From a bacterium (GTDB taxonomy: Bacteria > Verrucomicrobiota > Verrucomicrobiae > Opitutales > Opitutaceae), in contig JAJXYI010000525.1 in NCBI GenBank assembly GCA_021780625.1, positions 1 through 5,550 of the forward strand: DNA of 5,550 nucleotides, in the 5' to 3' direction. A program made the translations under genes and the position numbers. Positions 1-5,550 of this stretch are shown here, piece after piece (positions within the stretch are counted from its first letter, which is position 1; each line of letters opens with the position of its first letter). The notes under the pieces are model-generated. The model was not told the origin of the DNA, did no database searches, and worked only from the letters and a program-made list of their open reading frames with translations.

Positions 1-1
1 A

Positions 2-688
2 CGCCTGCTCTACACCGGCGACTTCAAACTCCGCCCCAGCCTCACCGCCGGCACCTGCGCGACACCCCGGGCCGACGTCCTGATTATGGAGACCACCTTC
101 GGCCGGCCGATCTATCAGTTCCCAGAGCCGCGAGCCATCTTCGACGAGATCAGGGCCTTCTGCCGCACGACGCTCGAGGACGGTGCGACCCCCGTGCTCA
201 TGGCCTACAGCCTCGGCAAGACCCAGGAACTGCTCGCCGGCCTCGGCGACCAGGATGCGCCGGTCCTGCTTCACCCCCAGTGTTTCGCCCTCACGCGGAT
301 GCACGAGGAATTCGGGCTGCGGTTCCCCGGCTACGCGAAGTTCTCGGAAGAACGCCTGCGCGGCAGCATCGTAATCGCCCCCCCGCTCGCGCCCAATGCA
401 GGCTTCTTCCGAAAGATCCCGGCCCGCCGCACCGCCTTCGTGTCAGGCTGGGCCATCGAGCGCTCCACCGTGTATCGCCAGCGCTGCGACGCCGCATTTC
501 CGTTGTCCGACCACGCCGATTTTCCCGAGCTCCTGCATTTCGTCGAGGCCGTGGCCCCGCGCAGAGTCCTCACGGTGCACGGCTTCTCCACCGACTTCGC
601 CCGCACGCTCCGGGAGCGTGGCATCGAGGCCTTCGCGCTCGACAAGCCTGACCAGCTCGACCTTGGACTCGCGCTTCCGGCGCCCTAG
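2..688 (+). CDS. Metallo-beta-lactamase/beta-CASP exonuclease-like protein, 5'-truncated
   Basis: The reading frame is open from the left edge (first full codon at position 2), so the start lies outside the window; the ATG at 86 is internal. The 228 visible residues are the C-terminal two-thirds of a protein whose family is usually about 330-340 residues. Visible features are LYTGDF at residues 3-8 (the Asp is a metal ligand of the beta-lactamase fold), a METTFG segment at 29-34, a beta-CASP-like segment with SLGKTQEL at 70-77, SDHADF at 169-174 and VHGF at 192-195. The last two are the late His motifs of this family. The N-terminal HxHxDH metal site is not in the window. The best match by memory is the 'ligase-associated DNA exonuclease' / mRNA 3'-end-processing-factor-like group, cytoplasmic metal-dependent nucleases often encoded beside an ATP-dependent DNA ligase or Lhr-type helicase. 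Whether such a partner lies upstream cannot be seen. Nuclease fold is likely; the DNA-versus-RNA substrate is inferred. Confidence 0.85.
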   Translation, partial: RLLYTGDFKLRPSLTAGTCATPRADVLIMETTFGRPIYQFPEPRAIFDEIRAFCRTTLEDGATPVLMAYSLGKTQELLAGLGDQDAPVLLHPQCFALTRMHEEFGLRFPGYAKFSEERLRGSIVIAPPLAPNAGFFRKIPARRTAFVSGWAIERSTVYRQRCDAAFPLSDHADFPELLHFVEAVAPRRVLTVHGFSTDFARTLRERGIEAFALDKPDQLDLGLALPAP

Positions 689-1926
689 ACCGACACCTCC
701 ATCGTCGCCGCCTTCCGGCGGTGCTCGTCCGCGCCCACGCCGTGGTAGCTCAGGGCGAAATAGACCGTGGCCACCACGATCAACGCGAGCAGCCCTCCCC
801 AGAACACGGGCCAGTGCTCAGTCTGATGGATGCCGGTGCAGGTCTCGTACCACCAGCCGGTCCCGAGGTAGCCGATCAGGTTTCCAATTCCATTGATCAT
901 CAGCGCCATCAAGGCCTGGGCCCGCGCCTGCATGCCCGCCTCGATGCGCTCGGCGAGGTAGATCTGCCCCGTCACGTAGAAGAGCGCATAACAGGCGCCA
1001 TGCATCGCGATGCCCGCAATGATCCAGCCCCTCAGGTCGAGCGAGAACAGGCTGTACCTCGCCACGGCCAGCAGGAGGCCCGCGAGGAAGATCCACTTCA
1101 GCCGCACCCGCCTCCAGATCGATCCCAGCAGAAGCAGGCCCAGGATTTCGGAGATCTGCCCCACCGCCATCGTCGCGGTCGGCTTGAGATAGCCCAGATC
1201 CGTCAGATTCAGGGGCGCATACGGATAGAACGACGCGAGTGGAATCGTGAGCAGCACGGTCGTGATGAACACGATGCGGTGGTCGCGGTTCTTCAGCAGG
1301 CCAAACGAGTCCAGGCCCAGGCGCTGGCTCCAGCTTCGCCGGCCCGTCCCGGCCGCCGGCGCAGGAGTCTCGGGCAGGAGGTAGGTGTAGAAGCCCAGCG
1401 CGGCCATCACCGCCGCCGACGCGTATCCTGAAAGTGGCGACGTATCCGCGGCGAGGCCGTAGCTCACGAACCAGCCCGCACCGGCCCAGCCAACGGTGCC
1501 CCAGAGTCGGAGGAGGCCGAACTGCCGCGACGGACGGTCGAGGTTCACGAGGGCGATCGTCGTGGCCAGGCTGACGCACGGGCTCGAGCACAGCGCGCGC
1601 AGCTGCATCAGTCCGATCATCAGAAACCCGCCCCAGGCCCTCTGTATCGCAAGGTAGCTCAACGCGAGCGTCACCGCGGACAGCCAGTTGAGCCAGCGCG
1701 CGAGCCGGACCGGCGACACCTGGTCGTCCGCCATCGCCCCGACGATCAGCGGCGAGATGAAGGCCGCCACGGCACTGCAGGCGAACCCAGCCGGGATGTA
1801 CGCCGCAAGGCCATGCGCTCTCAGCACGTTGCTGAAACTCACCTGCCACAACCCCGGCGCACCGAGCTGGAGCAGAAAGAGGCCGCCAAGAAGGAGCTTG
1901 TTCTGCAGGGACGATGCGGGTTTCAC
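685..1926 (-). CDS. MFS transporter, nucleoside:H+ symporter (NupG)-like
   Basis: This is an inner-membrane secondary transporter of 413 residues with about twelve hydrophobic segments, the normal length for the NupG-type branch of the major facilitator superfamily. Family-like features are the first helix directly after a short N-terminus (residues 9-27), RLWGTVGW at 140-147 opening the fifth helix, and HGACYALFYVTGQIYL at 309-324 with a following polar QARAQAL stretch. Substrate is not certain: nucleosides are the family norm, but many environmental homologues are annotated only as MFS or sugar transporters. I chose the GTG at 1926-1924 because it places the family's usual short N-terminus ahead of helix 1. 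The frame stays open to 2163, but the added residues are Arg/Gly/Pro-rich, unlike any MFS N-terminus, and would run into the divergent gene at 2045. No Shine-Dalgarno sequence precedes the GTG. The stop overlaps the stop of the convergent exonuclease gene. Confidence 0.85.
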   Translation of the reverse strand: MKPASSLQNKLLLGGLFLLQLGAPGLWQVSFSNVLRAHGLAAYIPAGFACSAVAAFISPLIVGAMADDQVSPVRLARWLNWLSAVTLALSYLAIQRAWGGFLMIGLMQLRALCSSPCVSLATTIALVNLDRPSRQFGLLRLWGTVGWAGAGWFVSYGLAADTSPLSGYASAAVMAALGFYTYLLPETPAPAAGTGRRSWSQRLGLDSFGLLKNRDHRIVFITTVLLTIPLASFYPYAPLNLTDLGYLKPTATMAVGQISEILGLLLLGSIWRRVRLKWIFLAGLLLAVARYSLFSLDLRGWIIAGIAMHGACYALFYVTGQIYLAERIEAGMQARAQALMALMINGIGNLIGYLGTGWWYETCTGIHQTEHWPVFWGGLLALIVVATVYFALSYHGVGADEHRRKAATMEVSV

Positions 1927-2044
1927 AGTTGGAGGTGGGCCGGGAGCCTGCCCCGGACGCGACCGCGGGGGCGAGTCATTTCGCGAACCTCGTCCGCGGA
2001 TCGAACCTCGCCACCGCATCCCGGTCCAACGAGCCGCACCGACC
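1927..2044. promoter_or_regulatory. Divergent intergenic region with a 9-nt direct repeat flanking a palindrome
   Basis: This 118-bp gap separates the divergent transporter and coiled-coil genes and must hold whatever promoters serve them. I see no convincing -35/-10 pair for either strand; it is GC-rich throughout. The only structure of note is CGAACCTCG at 1984-1992 repeated at 2002-2010, with the palindrome TCCGCGGA (1993-2000) between the copies. That arrangement could be an operator, but in DNA of this composition it may be chance. Confidence 0.3.
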
Positions 2045-2716
2045 ATGAACAAACCCATCCTTCCCCTCGTCCTCCTCGCCCTGATCGCGATCCTCGGCGC
2101 GGTCGCATTCCGTTGGTACAAGACCGCAGCTGATCGTGAGTTGGCGGCGGATCGCGCCGCCATTGCCCGCGCTGACGCCCTGCGTCAGCGCGACGCCGCC
2201 GAGAAGCAGGCTGCCGCCCAGGCCGAGGCCAGCCGCATGGCCGAAGTCCGCGCGCAGCAGGAAGCCCGCGAAGCCGCGCAGAAGGCCGCCCTCGCCGAGA
2301 ATGCGGAAAAAGCCGCCGACCAGGCCCGTGCCGAAGCCCAGGCCCGCTCCTCTCAACTCGAAGATCAGATCGCGGAACTCAAACGGGCCAAGGCGGATGC
2401 CGAAAAACAAGCGCAGGAGCTGGAGGCTGAACGCAAGGCCTCTGCCGCCGAACGCGACGCCGCACGCGCCCGCGTCATCGCCCAGCTCGATGAGCTCGAC
2501 CGCCAGCGCAAGGCCCTCGAAGCCGAAGACGCCCGTCTGAAGGCCGCCATGAAGGCCCTTCAGCAGCCCGCCGCCACGAACTGGAAGCCCGGACACCTCG
2601 AAACCCGCGCTGTCCAGCCCTCGGATTACAAGCGCCGAGCCCACGAATATCAGGAAATTTTCATGGCCAACGACGCCGCCCTCACCCCGCCCCCGCCCTC
2701 ACCGGGCAGACATTGA
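2045..2716 (+). CDS. Membrane-anchored alanine-rich coiled-coil protein, function unknown
   Basis: I do not recognise this 223-residue protein. It has one N-terminal hydrophobic helix (about residues 5-22) after a short MNKP start, without a lipobox cysteine, so it reads as a signal anchor or uncleaved signal. Residues 28-175 are an almost unbroken Ala/Glu/Lys/Arg/Gln-rich stretch typical of a long coiled coil. Residues 178-210 are different: aromatic and mixed in composition, with TNW, SDYKRRAHEYQEIF and MAND, and look like a small conserved tail domain. A proline-rich end (TPPPPSP) closes it. Topology would place the coiled coil outside the inner membrane if the anchor is N-in, but this is inference. 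The ATG at 2045 was chosen because it starts exactly before the hydrophobic helix; the frame is open further upstream, but that part is antisense to the transporter. No clear Shine-Dalgarno sequence precedes it. Loose similarity to TolA-like or SMC-like proteins reflects composition only. Confidence 0.75.
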   Translation: MNKPILPLVLLALIAILGAVAFRWYKTAADRELAADRAAIARADALRQRDAAEKQAAAQAEASRMAEVRAQQEAREAAQKAALAENAEKAADQARAEAQARSSQLEDQIAELKRAKADAEKQAQELEAERKASAAERDAARARVIAQLDELDRQRKALEAEDARLKAAMKALQQPAATNWKPGHLETRAVQPSDYKRRAHEYQEIFMANDAALTPPPPSPGRH

Positions 2717-2722
2717 TTGACG

Positions 2723-2795
2723 GGCGTCCGCAGGACCCCCATTTCGGGCTTTGCCGCCGCGGACGCCATTCGGTGGATTCCCCTCGGAATCCGAA
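2723..2795 (+). other. Two tandem inverted repeats between the coiled-coil gene and rplU
   Basis: The first repeat is a perfect 9-bp pair, GGCGTCCGC (2723-2731) with GCGGACGCC (2759-2767), enclosing 27 nt. One base later comes a second: GGATTCC (2775-2781), loop CCTC, GGAATCC (2786-2792). An alternative form pairs TTCGG (2769-2773) with CCGAA (2791-2795) plus ATTCC with GGAAT, giving ten pairs around a 3-nt bulge. The block begins 6 nt after the upstream stop codon (2714-2716). No T tract follows either stem, so it is not a standard intrinsic terminator. It could stabilise the 3' end of the upstream mRNA, act as a Rho-linked pause, or be an rplU leader if transcription starts further upstream. 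Confidence 0.5.
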
Positions 2796-2797
2796 GG

Positions 2798-2829
2798 TTG
2801 CATTTGGGTAAAATTCAGCCTTGCATTTG
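2798..2829 (+). promoter_or_regulatory. Candidate rplU-rpmA promoter region
   Basis: A TAAAAT hexamer at 2809-2814 matches the -10 consensus at five of six bases and lies in a conspicuously AT-rich patch in otherwise GC-rich DNA. The position 17 bp upstream (around 2786-2791) has no good -35 match. TTGCATTTG occurs twice, at 2798-2806 and 2821-2829, 23 bp apart centre to centre, bracketing the hexamer; TTGCAT could serve as a -35 for a start further downstream. If TAAAAT is used, the transcript would begin near 2821 and have a leader of about 43 nt before rplU. This is inferred from sequence only. Confidence 0.3.
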
Positions 2830-2863
2830 CAGCGCCCACACAGCTTTATCCGCGCTTTTATTT

Positions 2864-3178
2864 ATGAAAGCCACCATCAAGACCCAAGGCCGACAGTTCA
2901 CTGTTTCCGAGGGAGACATTTTGATCGTCAACCGCTTCCCGGGCACCGAAAAGGGCTCCACCGTGCAGATCACCGACGTGCTCGCGGCCGGCGAAGGCGC
3001 CAGCTTCAAGGTCGGTACGCCCACCCTCGCCGGAGCGTCCGTCAAGGCCACCGTGCTTGAGAACAAGCGCGGCGAAAAGGTCATCGTTTTCAAGAAGAAG
3101 AAGCGCAAGGGCTACGAAAAGAAACAAGGCCACCGCCAAGAGTTGTCGGTCATCAAGATCGACTCGATCAGCGTTTAA
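2864..3178 (+). CDS. rplU: 50S ribosomal protein L21
   Basis: L21 is a structural protein of the large ribosomal subunit that binds 23S rRNA. The product is 104 residues, the normal bacterial length. The N-terminus [14 protein letters not shown] corresponds to the family's MYAVIKTGGKQY-type start, and the basic C-terminal signature [16 protein letters not shown] at residues 77-92 is the L21 family pattern, followed by the usual strand ending in VIKID. The ATG at 2864 is fixed by that family start; upstream in-frame codons back to a TTG at 2717 encode nothing L21-like. There is no Shine-Dalgarno sequence; the preceding bases are pyrimidine-rich and AT-rich (CGCGCTTTTATTT). rpmA follows after 15 nt in the same transcription unit. 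Confidence 0.97.
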   Translation: MKATIKTQGRQFTVSEGDILIVNRFPGTEKGSTVQITDVLAAGEGASFKVGTPTLAGASVKATVLENKRGEKVIVFKKKKRKGYEKKQGHRQELSVIKIDSISV

Positions 3179-3179
3179 T

Positions 3180-3184
3180 AGGAG
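3180..3184 (+). promoter_or_regulatory. Shine-Dalgarno site of rpmA
   Basis: AGGAG lies 9 nt ahead of the rpmA ATG and starts 2 nt after the rplU stop codon. It is the clearest ribosome binding site in the window and contrasts with rplU, which has none. Confidence 0.85.
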
Positions 3185-3193
3185 ACACCCGTC

Positions 3194-3433
3194 ATGGCAC
3201 ATAAGAAAGGTCAGGGAACTTCAAGCAACGGCCGCGACAGCCACTCGCAGCGCCTCGGCGTCAAGGCCTTTGGCGGCGAGAAGGTCATCGCCGGCAACAT
3301 CATCGTCCGCCAGCGCGGCAGCAAGCTGCACGCCGGCAAGAACGTAGGCATCGGCCGCGATTGGACCCTGTTCGCCCTCAAGGACGGCACGGTCGCCTTC
3401 GACAAGGCCCACCGCCGCGTGTCCGTCGTCTGA
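3194..3433 (+). CDS. rpmA: 50S ribosomal protein L27
   Basis: L27 sits by the peptidyl-transferase centre of the large subunit, where its N-terminal tail reaches the P-site tRNA. The product is 79 residues, slightly short of the usual 85 or so; the missing part is at the variable C-terminus. The N-terminus [16 protein letters not shown] is the canonical L27 start, with no cleavable N-terminal extension of the kind found in Firmicutes. [21 protein letters not shown] (from residue 34) and the [10 protein letters not shown] segment at 56-65 are the rest of the family signature. Its ATG is set by the family start and by AGGAG 9 nt upstream. It forms a two-gene unit with rplU; obgE, a frequent third member in other bacteria, does not follow, and transcription is closed by a terminator 25 nt after the stop. 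Confidence 0.97.
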   Translation: MAHKKGQGTSSNGRDSHSQRLGVKAFGGEKVIAGNIIVRQRGSKLHAGKNVGIGRDWTLFALKDGTVAFDKAHRRVSVV

Positions 3434-3458
3434 GTACACGCAAATCTGGCTTTCAAAA

Positions 3459-3488
3459 GGCGCCGGCTCCCAGCCGGCGCTTTTTTTT
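3459..3488 (+). terminator. Intrinsic terminator of rplU-rpmA
   Basis: A perfect 9-bp GC-rich stem, GCGCCGGCT (3460-3468) with AGCCGGCGC (3472-3480), closes on a 3-nt CCC loop and is followed by eight T residues (3481-3488). G3459 can wobble-pair with the first T. Four A residues at 3455-3458 would give a weaker T tract on the minus strand, so some bidirectional activity against transcripts arriving from the glnN side is possible. Confidence 0.95.
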
Positions 3489-3505
3489 GCGCCCCCACCC
3501 CGCGC

Positions 3506-3783
3506 TCAGCGCCGTCTCGAAGACGCCAGCTTGAGCGCCGGTCGGCCAAAGATACACGCCATCAGCCAGCGCTGCCCCCCTCCCCAGAACGGCCGCCCCT
3601 GAAACCAGCGCGCCAGAGCAGGTATCCCGCTCCCAGATACTTCAGGACCGCATACGCCGCCGGCACCGCGAGAACGAAAACCGTCAGTCCGAAGGCCGCC
3701 AGCATCATGTGCATGGCGAACCCCGCCCCCACGCCAGGCAGCACGATCGCGGCCGCCCGCGGGCACTGCCGAGCGCGAGGCAA
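3506..3783 (-). pseudogene. Decayed LysE/RhtB-family exporter remnant
   Basis: LysE/RhtB proteins are inner-membrane amino-acid exporters of about 200-210 residues. Two pieces resembling this family are seen in different frames. In the frame of 3562-3783, the stretch from GVGAGFAMHMML to YLGAGYLLWRAGF resembles the family's second and third helices (normally around residues 40-75), then the frame runs into low-complexity Gly/Arg/Ser and a stop at 3562. In a second frame ending at the stop 3506-3508, [20 protein letters not shown] resembles the family's C-terminal helix. The helices normally between them, roughly 110 residues, are absent, as is most of the N-terminus. A weak third piece, LGSARGRPRS, precedes the first in yet another frame. 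I infer a gene broken by an internal deletion and at least one frameshift. The family assignment rests on recalled patterns over short segments; an alternative is that one short membrane ORF here is still expressed. Confidence 0.55.
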
Positions 3784-3814
3784 GATGGATCATGACCCGC
3801 CCCTCCGACAACGA

Positions 3815-3847
3815 CGGAGGCCGCTCGCGTGCGGCGGGCGGCCTCCG
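3815..3847 (-). terminator. Inverted repeat downstream of glnN, possible terminator
   Basis: A perfect 10-bp inverted repeat, CGGAGGCCGC (3815-3824) with GCGGCCTCCG (3838-3847), has a 13-nt loop and begins 26 nt past the glnN stop codon when read on the minus strand. The bases after the stem on the minus strand are TCGTTGTCGG, not a proper T tract, so it is at best an imperfect intrinsic terminator or a 3'-end stabilising stem. Confidence 0.5.
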
Positions 3848-3872
3848 GTTGAATCCAAATCTGGAGGTGCGC

Positions 3873-5550
3873 TCAGCGGATGAACAGCATCTCCTCGTAG
3901 GTCGGCACCGGCCAGAGGTCGTCGGCCACCACCTCCTCGAGCGCGTCGACCGCCTTGCGGATGTCGTCGAGCTTCGGGAGAACCTCCCGGTTGTAGTGCG
4001 CCGCCTCGGCGACGAGGTCCTCGGCATGGTGGCTGCGGATCTCGACGAGATCGGCGACCTCGGACTGGAGCGCAGCGATCAGGCCCGTGACCTTCTCGAG
4101 TTGCGCCGTGTCGGCCTTGATTCCGGCCGCCTTCAGCGAGGCGACGTTGGTCGCGAGCTCGGTCTGGTAACGCAGCGCCGCGGGCAGGTACTTTGTGCTC
4201 ACCATCTCGGCGACTATGTTCGCCTCGACGTTGATGGCCTTGCAGTACTGCTCGAGCAGGATGTCGTGGCGGGCCTGAAGCTCGCGCTTGCTGAGCACGC
4301 CGTACTTCTCGTAGGCGGCGACGGTCGCCTTGGCGACGATCATGGGCGCCGCGTCCACGGTGGTCCGCAGGTTCAGCAGGCCGCGTTTGAACTCAGCCTC
4401 CTTGTGCCACTCTGCGGAGTAGCCATTGCCGTTGAAGATCACCGCGCTGTGCTCGCTCGCAATCTCGGTGAGGAGATTGGCCACGGCGTCCTCGAACTTC
4501 TTGCCCTTCGGCGCGCGCTCGAGCTTCGTCGCGATGTAGTCGAGCGACTCGGCGACGATCGTGTTGAGGGCGGCCAGGGGCCCGCCGATGGACTGGTTCG
4601 AGGCGACGGCGCGAAACTCGAATTTGTTTCCGGTGAAGGCGAACGGTGAGGTGCGGTTGCGATCGCCCGCGTCCTTCATGAGCGGCGGAATCACGTCCAC
4701 GCCGAGGTGCATGAGGCCGCCCTTCTTGGAGCTCTTGGCCTTGCCCTTCTTCAGCTGCTCGAACACGTCGGCCAGCTGGTCGCCCAGATACACGGAGATG
4801 ATCGCGGGGGGCGCCTCGTTCGCGCCGAGGCGGTGATCGTTGGACGCCGAGGCGACCATCGCGCGGAGAAGGCCGCCGTGGCGGTGAACCGCACGCACGA
4901 CTGCGGCGCAGAACACGAGGAACTGCATGTTGTCGTGGGGCGTGTGCCCCGGCTCGAGCAGGTTGCCCTGGGTCGAATTGCCGAGCGACCAGTTCAGGTG
5001 CTTGCCGGAGCCATTGATGCCCGAGAACGGCTTCTCGTGCAGGAGGCACTCCAGGCCGTATTTGCGGGCCACGCGCTTCAGCGTGATCATGGTCAGCTGC
5101 TGATGATCCGCGGCGACATTCGCGGTCTCGTAGATCGGCGCGATCTCGTACTGCGACGGCGCCACCTCGTTGTGGCGCGTCTTCACCGGGATGCCCAGTT
5201 TGTACATCTCGGCCTCGCACTCATGCATGTAGGCGAGCACGCGCTCCGGAACGACGCCGAAGTACTGATCCTCGAACTCCTGGCCCTTCGGTGGCTTCGC
5301 GCCAAACAGGGTGCGGCCCGCGGACAGCAGGTCCGGACGCGCCAGGAAGAAATTGCGGTCGATCAGGAAGTACTCCTGCTCGGGACCGGCCGTCGCGGAC
5401 ACCATCGCAATGTTCGTGTGGCCGAAAAGCTTCAGGATGCGGCGGGCCTGCTCGTCGAGGGCCTTCATCGAGCGGAGCACCGGGGTCTTCACGTCGAGTA
5501 CCTCGCCGGTCCACGAGACGAATGCCGTCGGGATGCAAAGGGTGACGCCG
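3873..5550 (-). CDS. glnN: Glutamine synthetase type III, 5'-truncated
   Basis: GlnN catalyses ATP-dependent formation of glutamine from glutamate and ammonia, the entry step of nitrogen assimilation, as a cytoplasmic dodecamer. The frame runs to the right edge (first full codon at 5549), giving 558 residues; the family is about 700-730, so roughly 160 N-terminal residues lie outside. A GTG at 5492 is internal, because residues just before it ([14 protein letters not shown]) are already typical GSIII sequence. Within the visible part, [10 protein letters not shown] (55-64) holds catalytic metal-binding Glu residues, [14 protein letters not shown] (175-188) is the ammonium/ATP-site loop with the metal His, [13 protein letters not shown] (240-252) carries the nucleotide/glutamate-binding Arg, and NKFEFRAV (308-315) carries a late catalytic Glu and Arg. 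The long C-terminal helical region with NGNGYS and the final [14 protein letters not shown] are specific to type III. All motifs look intact. No neighbour here (amtB, glnB) links it to a nitrogen operon; its promoter is outside. Confidence 0.96.
   Translation of the reverse strand, partial: GVTLCIPTAFVSWTGEVLDVKTPVLRSMKALDEQARRILKLFGHTNIAMVSATAGPEQEYFLIDRNFFLARPDLLSAGRTLFGAKPPKGQEFEDQYFGVVPERVLAYMHECEAEMYKLGIPVKTRHNEVAPSQYEIAPIYETANVAADHQQLTMITLKRVARKYGLECLLHEKPFSGINGSGKHLNWSLGNSTQGNLLEPGHTPHDNMQFLVFCAAVVRAVHRHGGLLRAMVASASNDHRLGANEAPPAIISVYLGDQLADVFEQLKKGKAKSSKKGGLMHLGVDVIPPLMKDAGDRNRTSPFAFTGNKFEFRAVASNQSIGGPLAALNTIVAESLDYIATKLERAPKGKKFEDAVANLLTEIASEHSAVIFNGNGYSAEWHKEAEFKRGLLNLRTTVDAAPMIVAKATVAAYEKYGVLSKRELQARHDILLEQYCKAINVEANIVAEMVSTKYLPAALRYQTELATNVASLKAAGIKADTAQLEKVTGLIAALQSEVADLVEIRSHHAEDLVAEAAHYNREVLPKLDDIRKAVDALEEVVADDLWPVPTYEEMLFIR

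Noticed and set aside
86..88. ATG as the start of the exonuclease gene
   Set aside because: The frame is open upstream and encodes the LYTGDF metal-binding segment of the same family, so the gene begins before the window.
721..1431. Plus-strand open frame antisense to the transporter
   Set aside because: Arg/Gln/His/Pro-rich composition without hydrophobic core or motif; explained by codon bias of the MFS gene on the other strand.
818..1849. Second long minus-strand frame overlapping the transporter
   Set aside because: An out-of-frame shadow rich in Arg, Gly and Pro; the MFS frame carries all membrane helices and family motifs.
1927..2163. 79-residue N-terminal extension of the transporter
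   Set aside because: Arg/Gly/Pro-rich, unlike MFS N-termini, and overlaps the start of the divergent coiled-coil gene.
2121..2560. Apparent repeat array in the Ala/Glu/Lys-rich coding stretch
   Set aside because: Similar short words such as GCCGAAG and AAGGCC recur because of coiled-coil amino-acid bias; there is no fixed period at DNA level and no CRISPR-like repeat-spacer pattern.
1976..2644. Minus-strand Gly/Leu-rich frame opposite the coiled-coil gene
   Set aside because: Its repetitive Gly/Leu/Phe product is the complement of Ala/Glu/Lys-rich codons; no independent evidence of coding.
2717..2863. 49-residue N-terminal extension of L21 from a TTG codon
   Set aside because: The L21 family start lies exactly at 2864, and the extension covers the inverted repeats and the candidate promoter.
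3792..4649. Long plus-strand open frame of 285 codons antisense to glnN
   Set aside because: It mirrors glnN in GC-rich DNA; its Leu/Arg/Asp/Gly-heavy product has no recognisable domain, while the opposite strand is unmistakable GSIII.

Overview
The window is GC-rich bacterial chromosomal DNA with ordinary housekeeping content. A type III glutamine synthetase, an rplU-rpmA pair not followed by obgE, Shine-Dalgarno-poor starts and alanine-rich high-GC proteins would fit the Verrucomicrobia/Opitutaceae. That placement is an inference from gene content and style, not from a marker gene.

Layout, left to right. (1) Positions 2-688 (+): 3' part of a metallo-beta-lactamase/beta-CASP exonuclease-like gene, cut by the left edge. 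(2) 685-1926 (-): a 12-helix major facilitator transporter of the nucleoside:H+ symporter type, convergent with (1). The two stop codons overlap in one CTAG. (3) 1927-2044: short divergent intergenic region. (4) 2045-2716 (+): membrane-anchored, alanine-rich coiled-coil protein of unknown function. (5) 2717-2863: intergenic region with two back-to-back inverted repeats and a possible promoter. (6) 2864-3433 (+): rplU and rpmA (ribosomal proteins L21 and L27), followed by a strong intrinsic terminator at 3459-3488. (7) 3489-3872: no intact gene; it holds the decayed remains of a LysE/RhtB-type exporter on the minus strand and a 10-bp inverted repeat just after glnN. (8) 3873-5550 (-): most of glnN (glutamine synthetase III), with its N-terminal part beyond the right edge.

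The genes do not form one pathway. rplU-rpmA is a two-gene translation unit, glnN is nitrogen assimilation, and the others are single-gene units in alternating orientation. I found no CRISPR array, tRNA, rRNA, insertion sequence, phage gene or defence system, and nothing that makes a convincing case for a new biological system. The items most worth a second look are the LysE-family remnant, the structured region ahead of rplU, and the uncharacterised coiled-coil protein.
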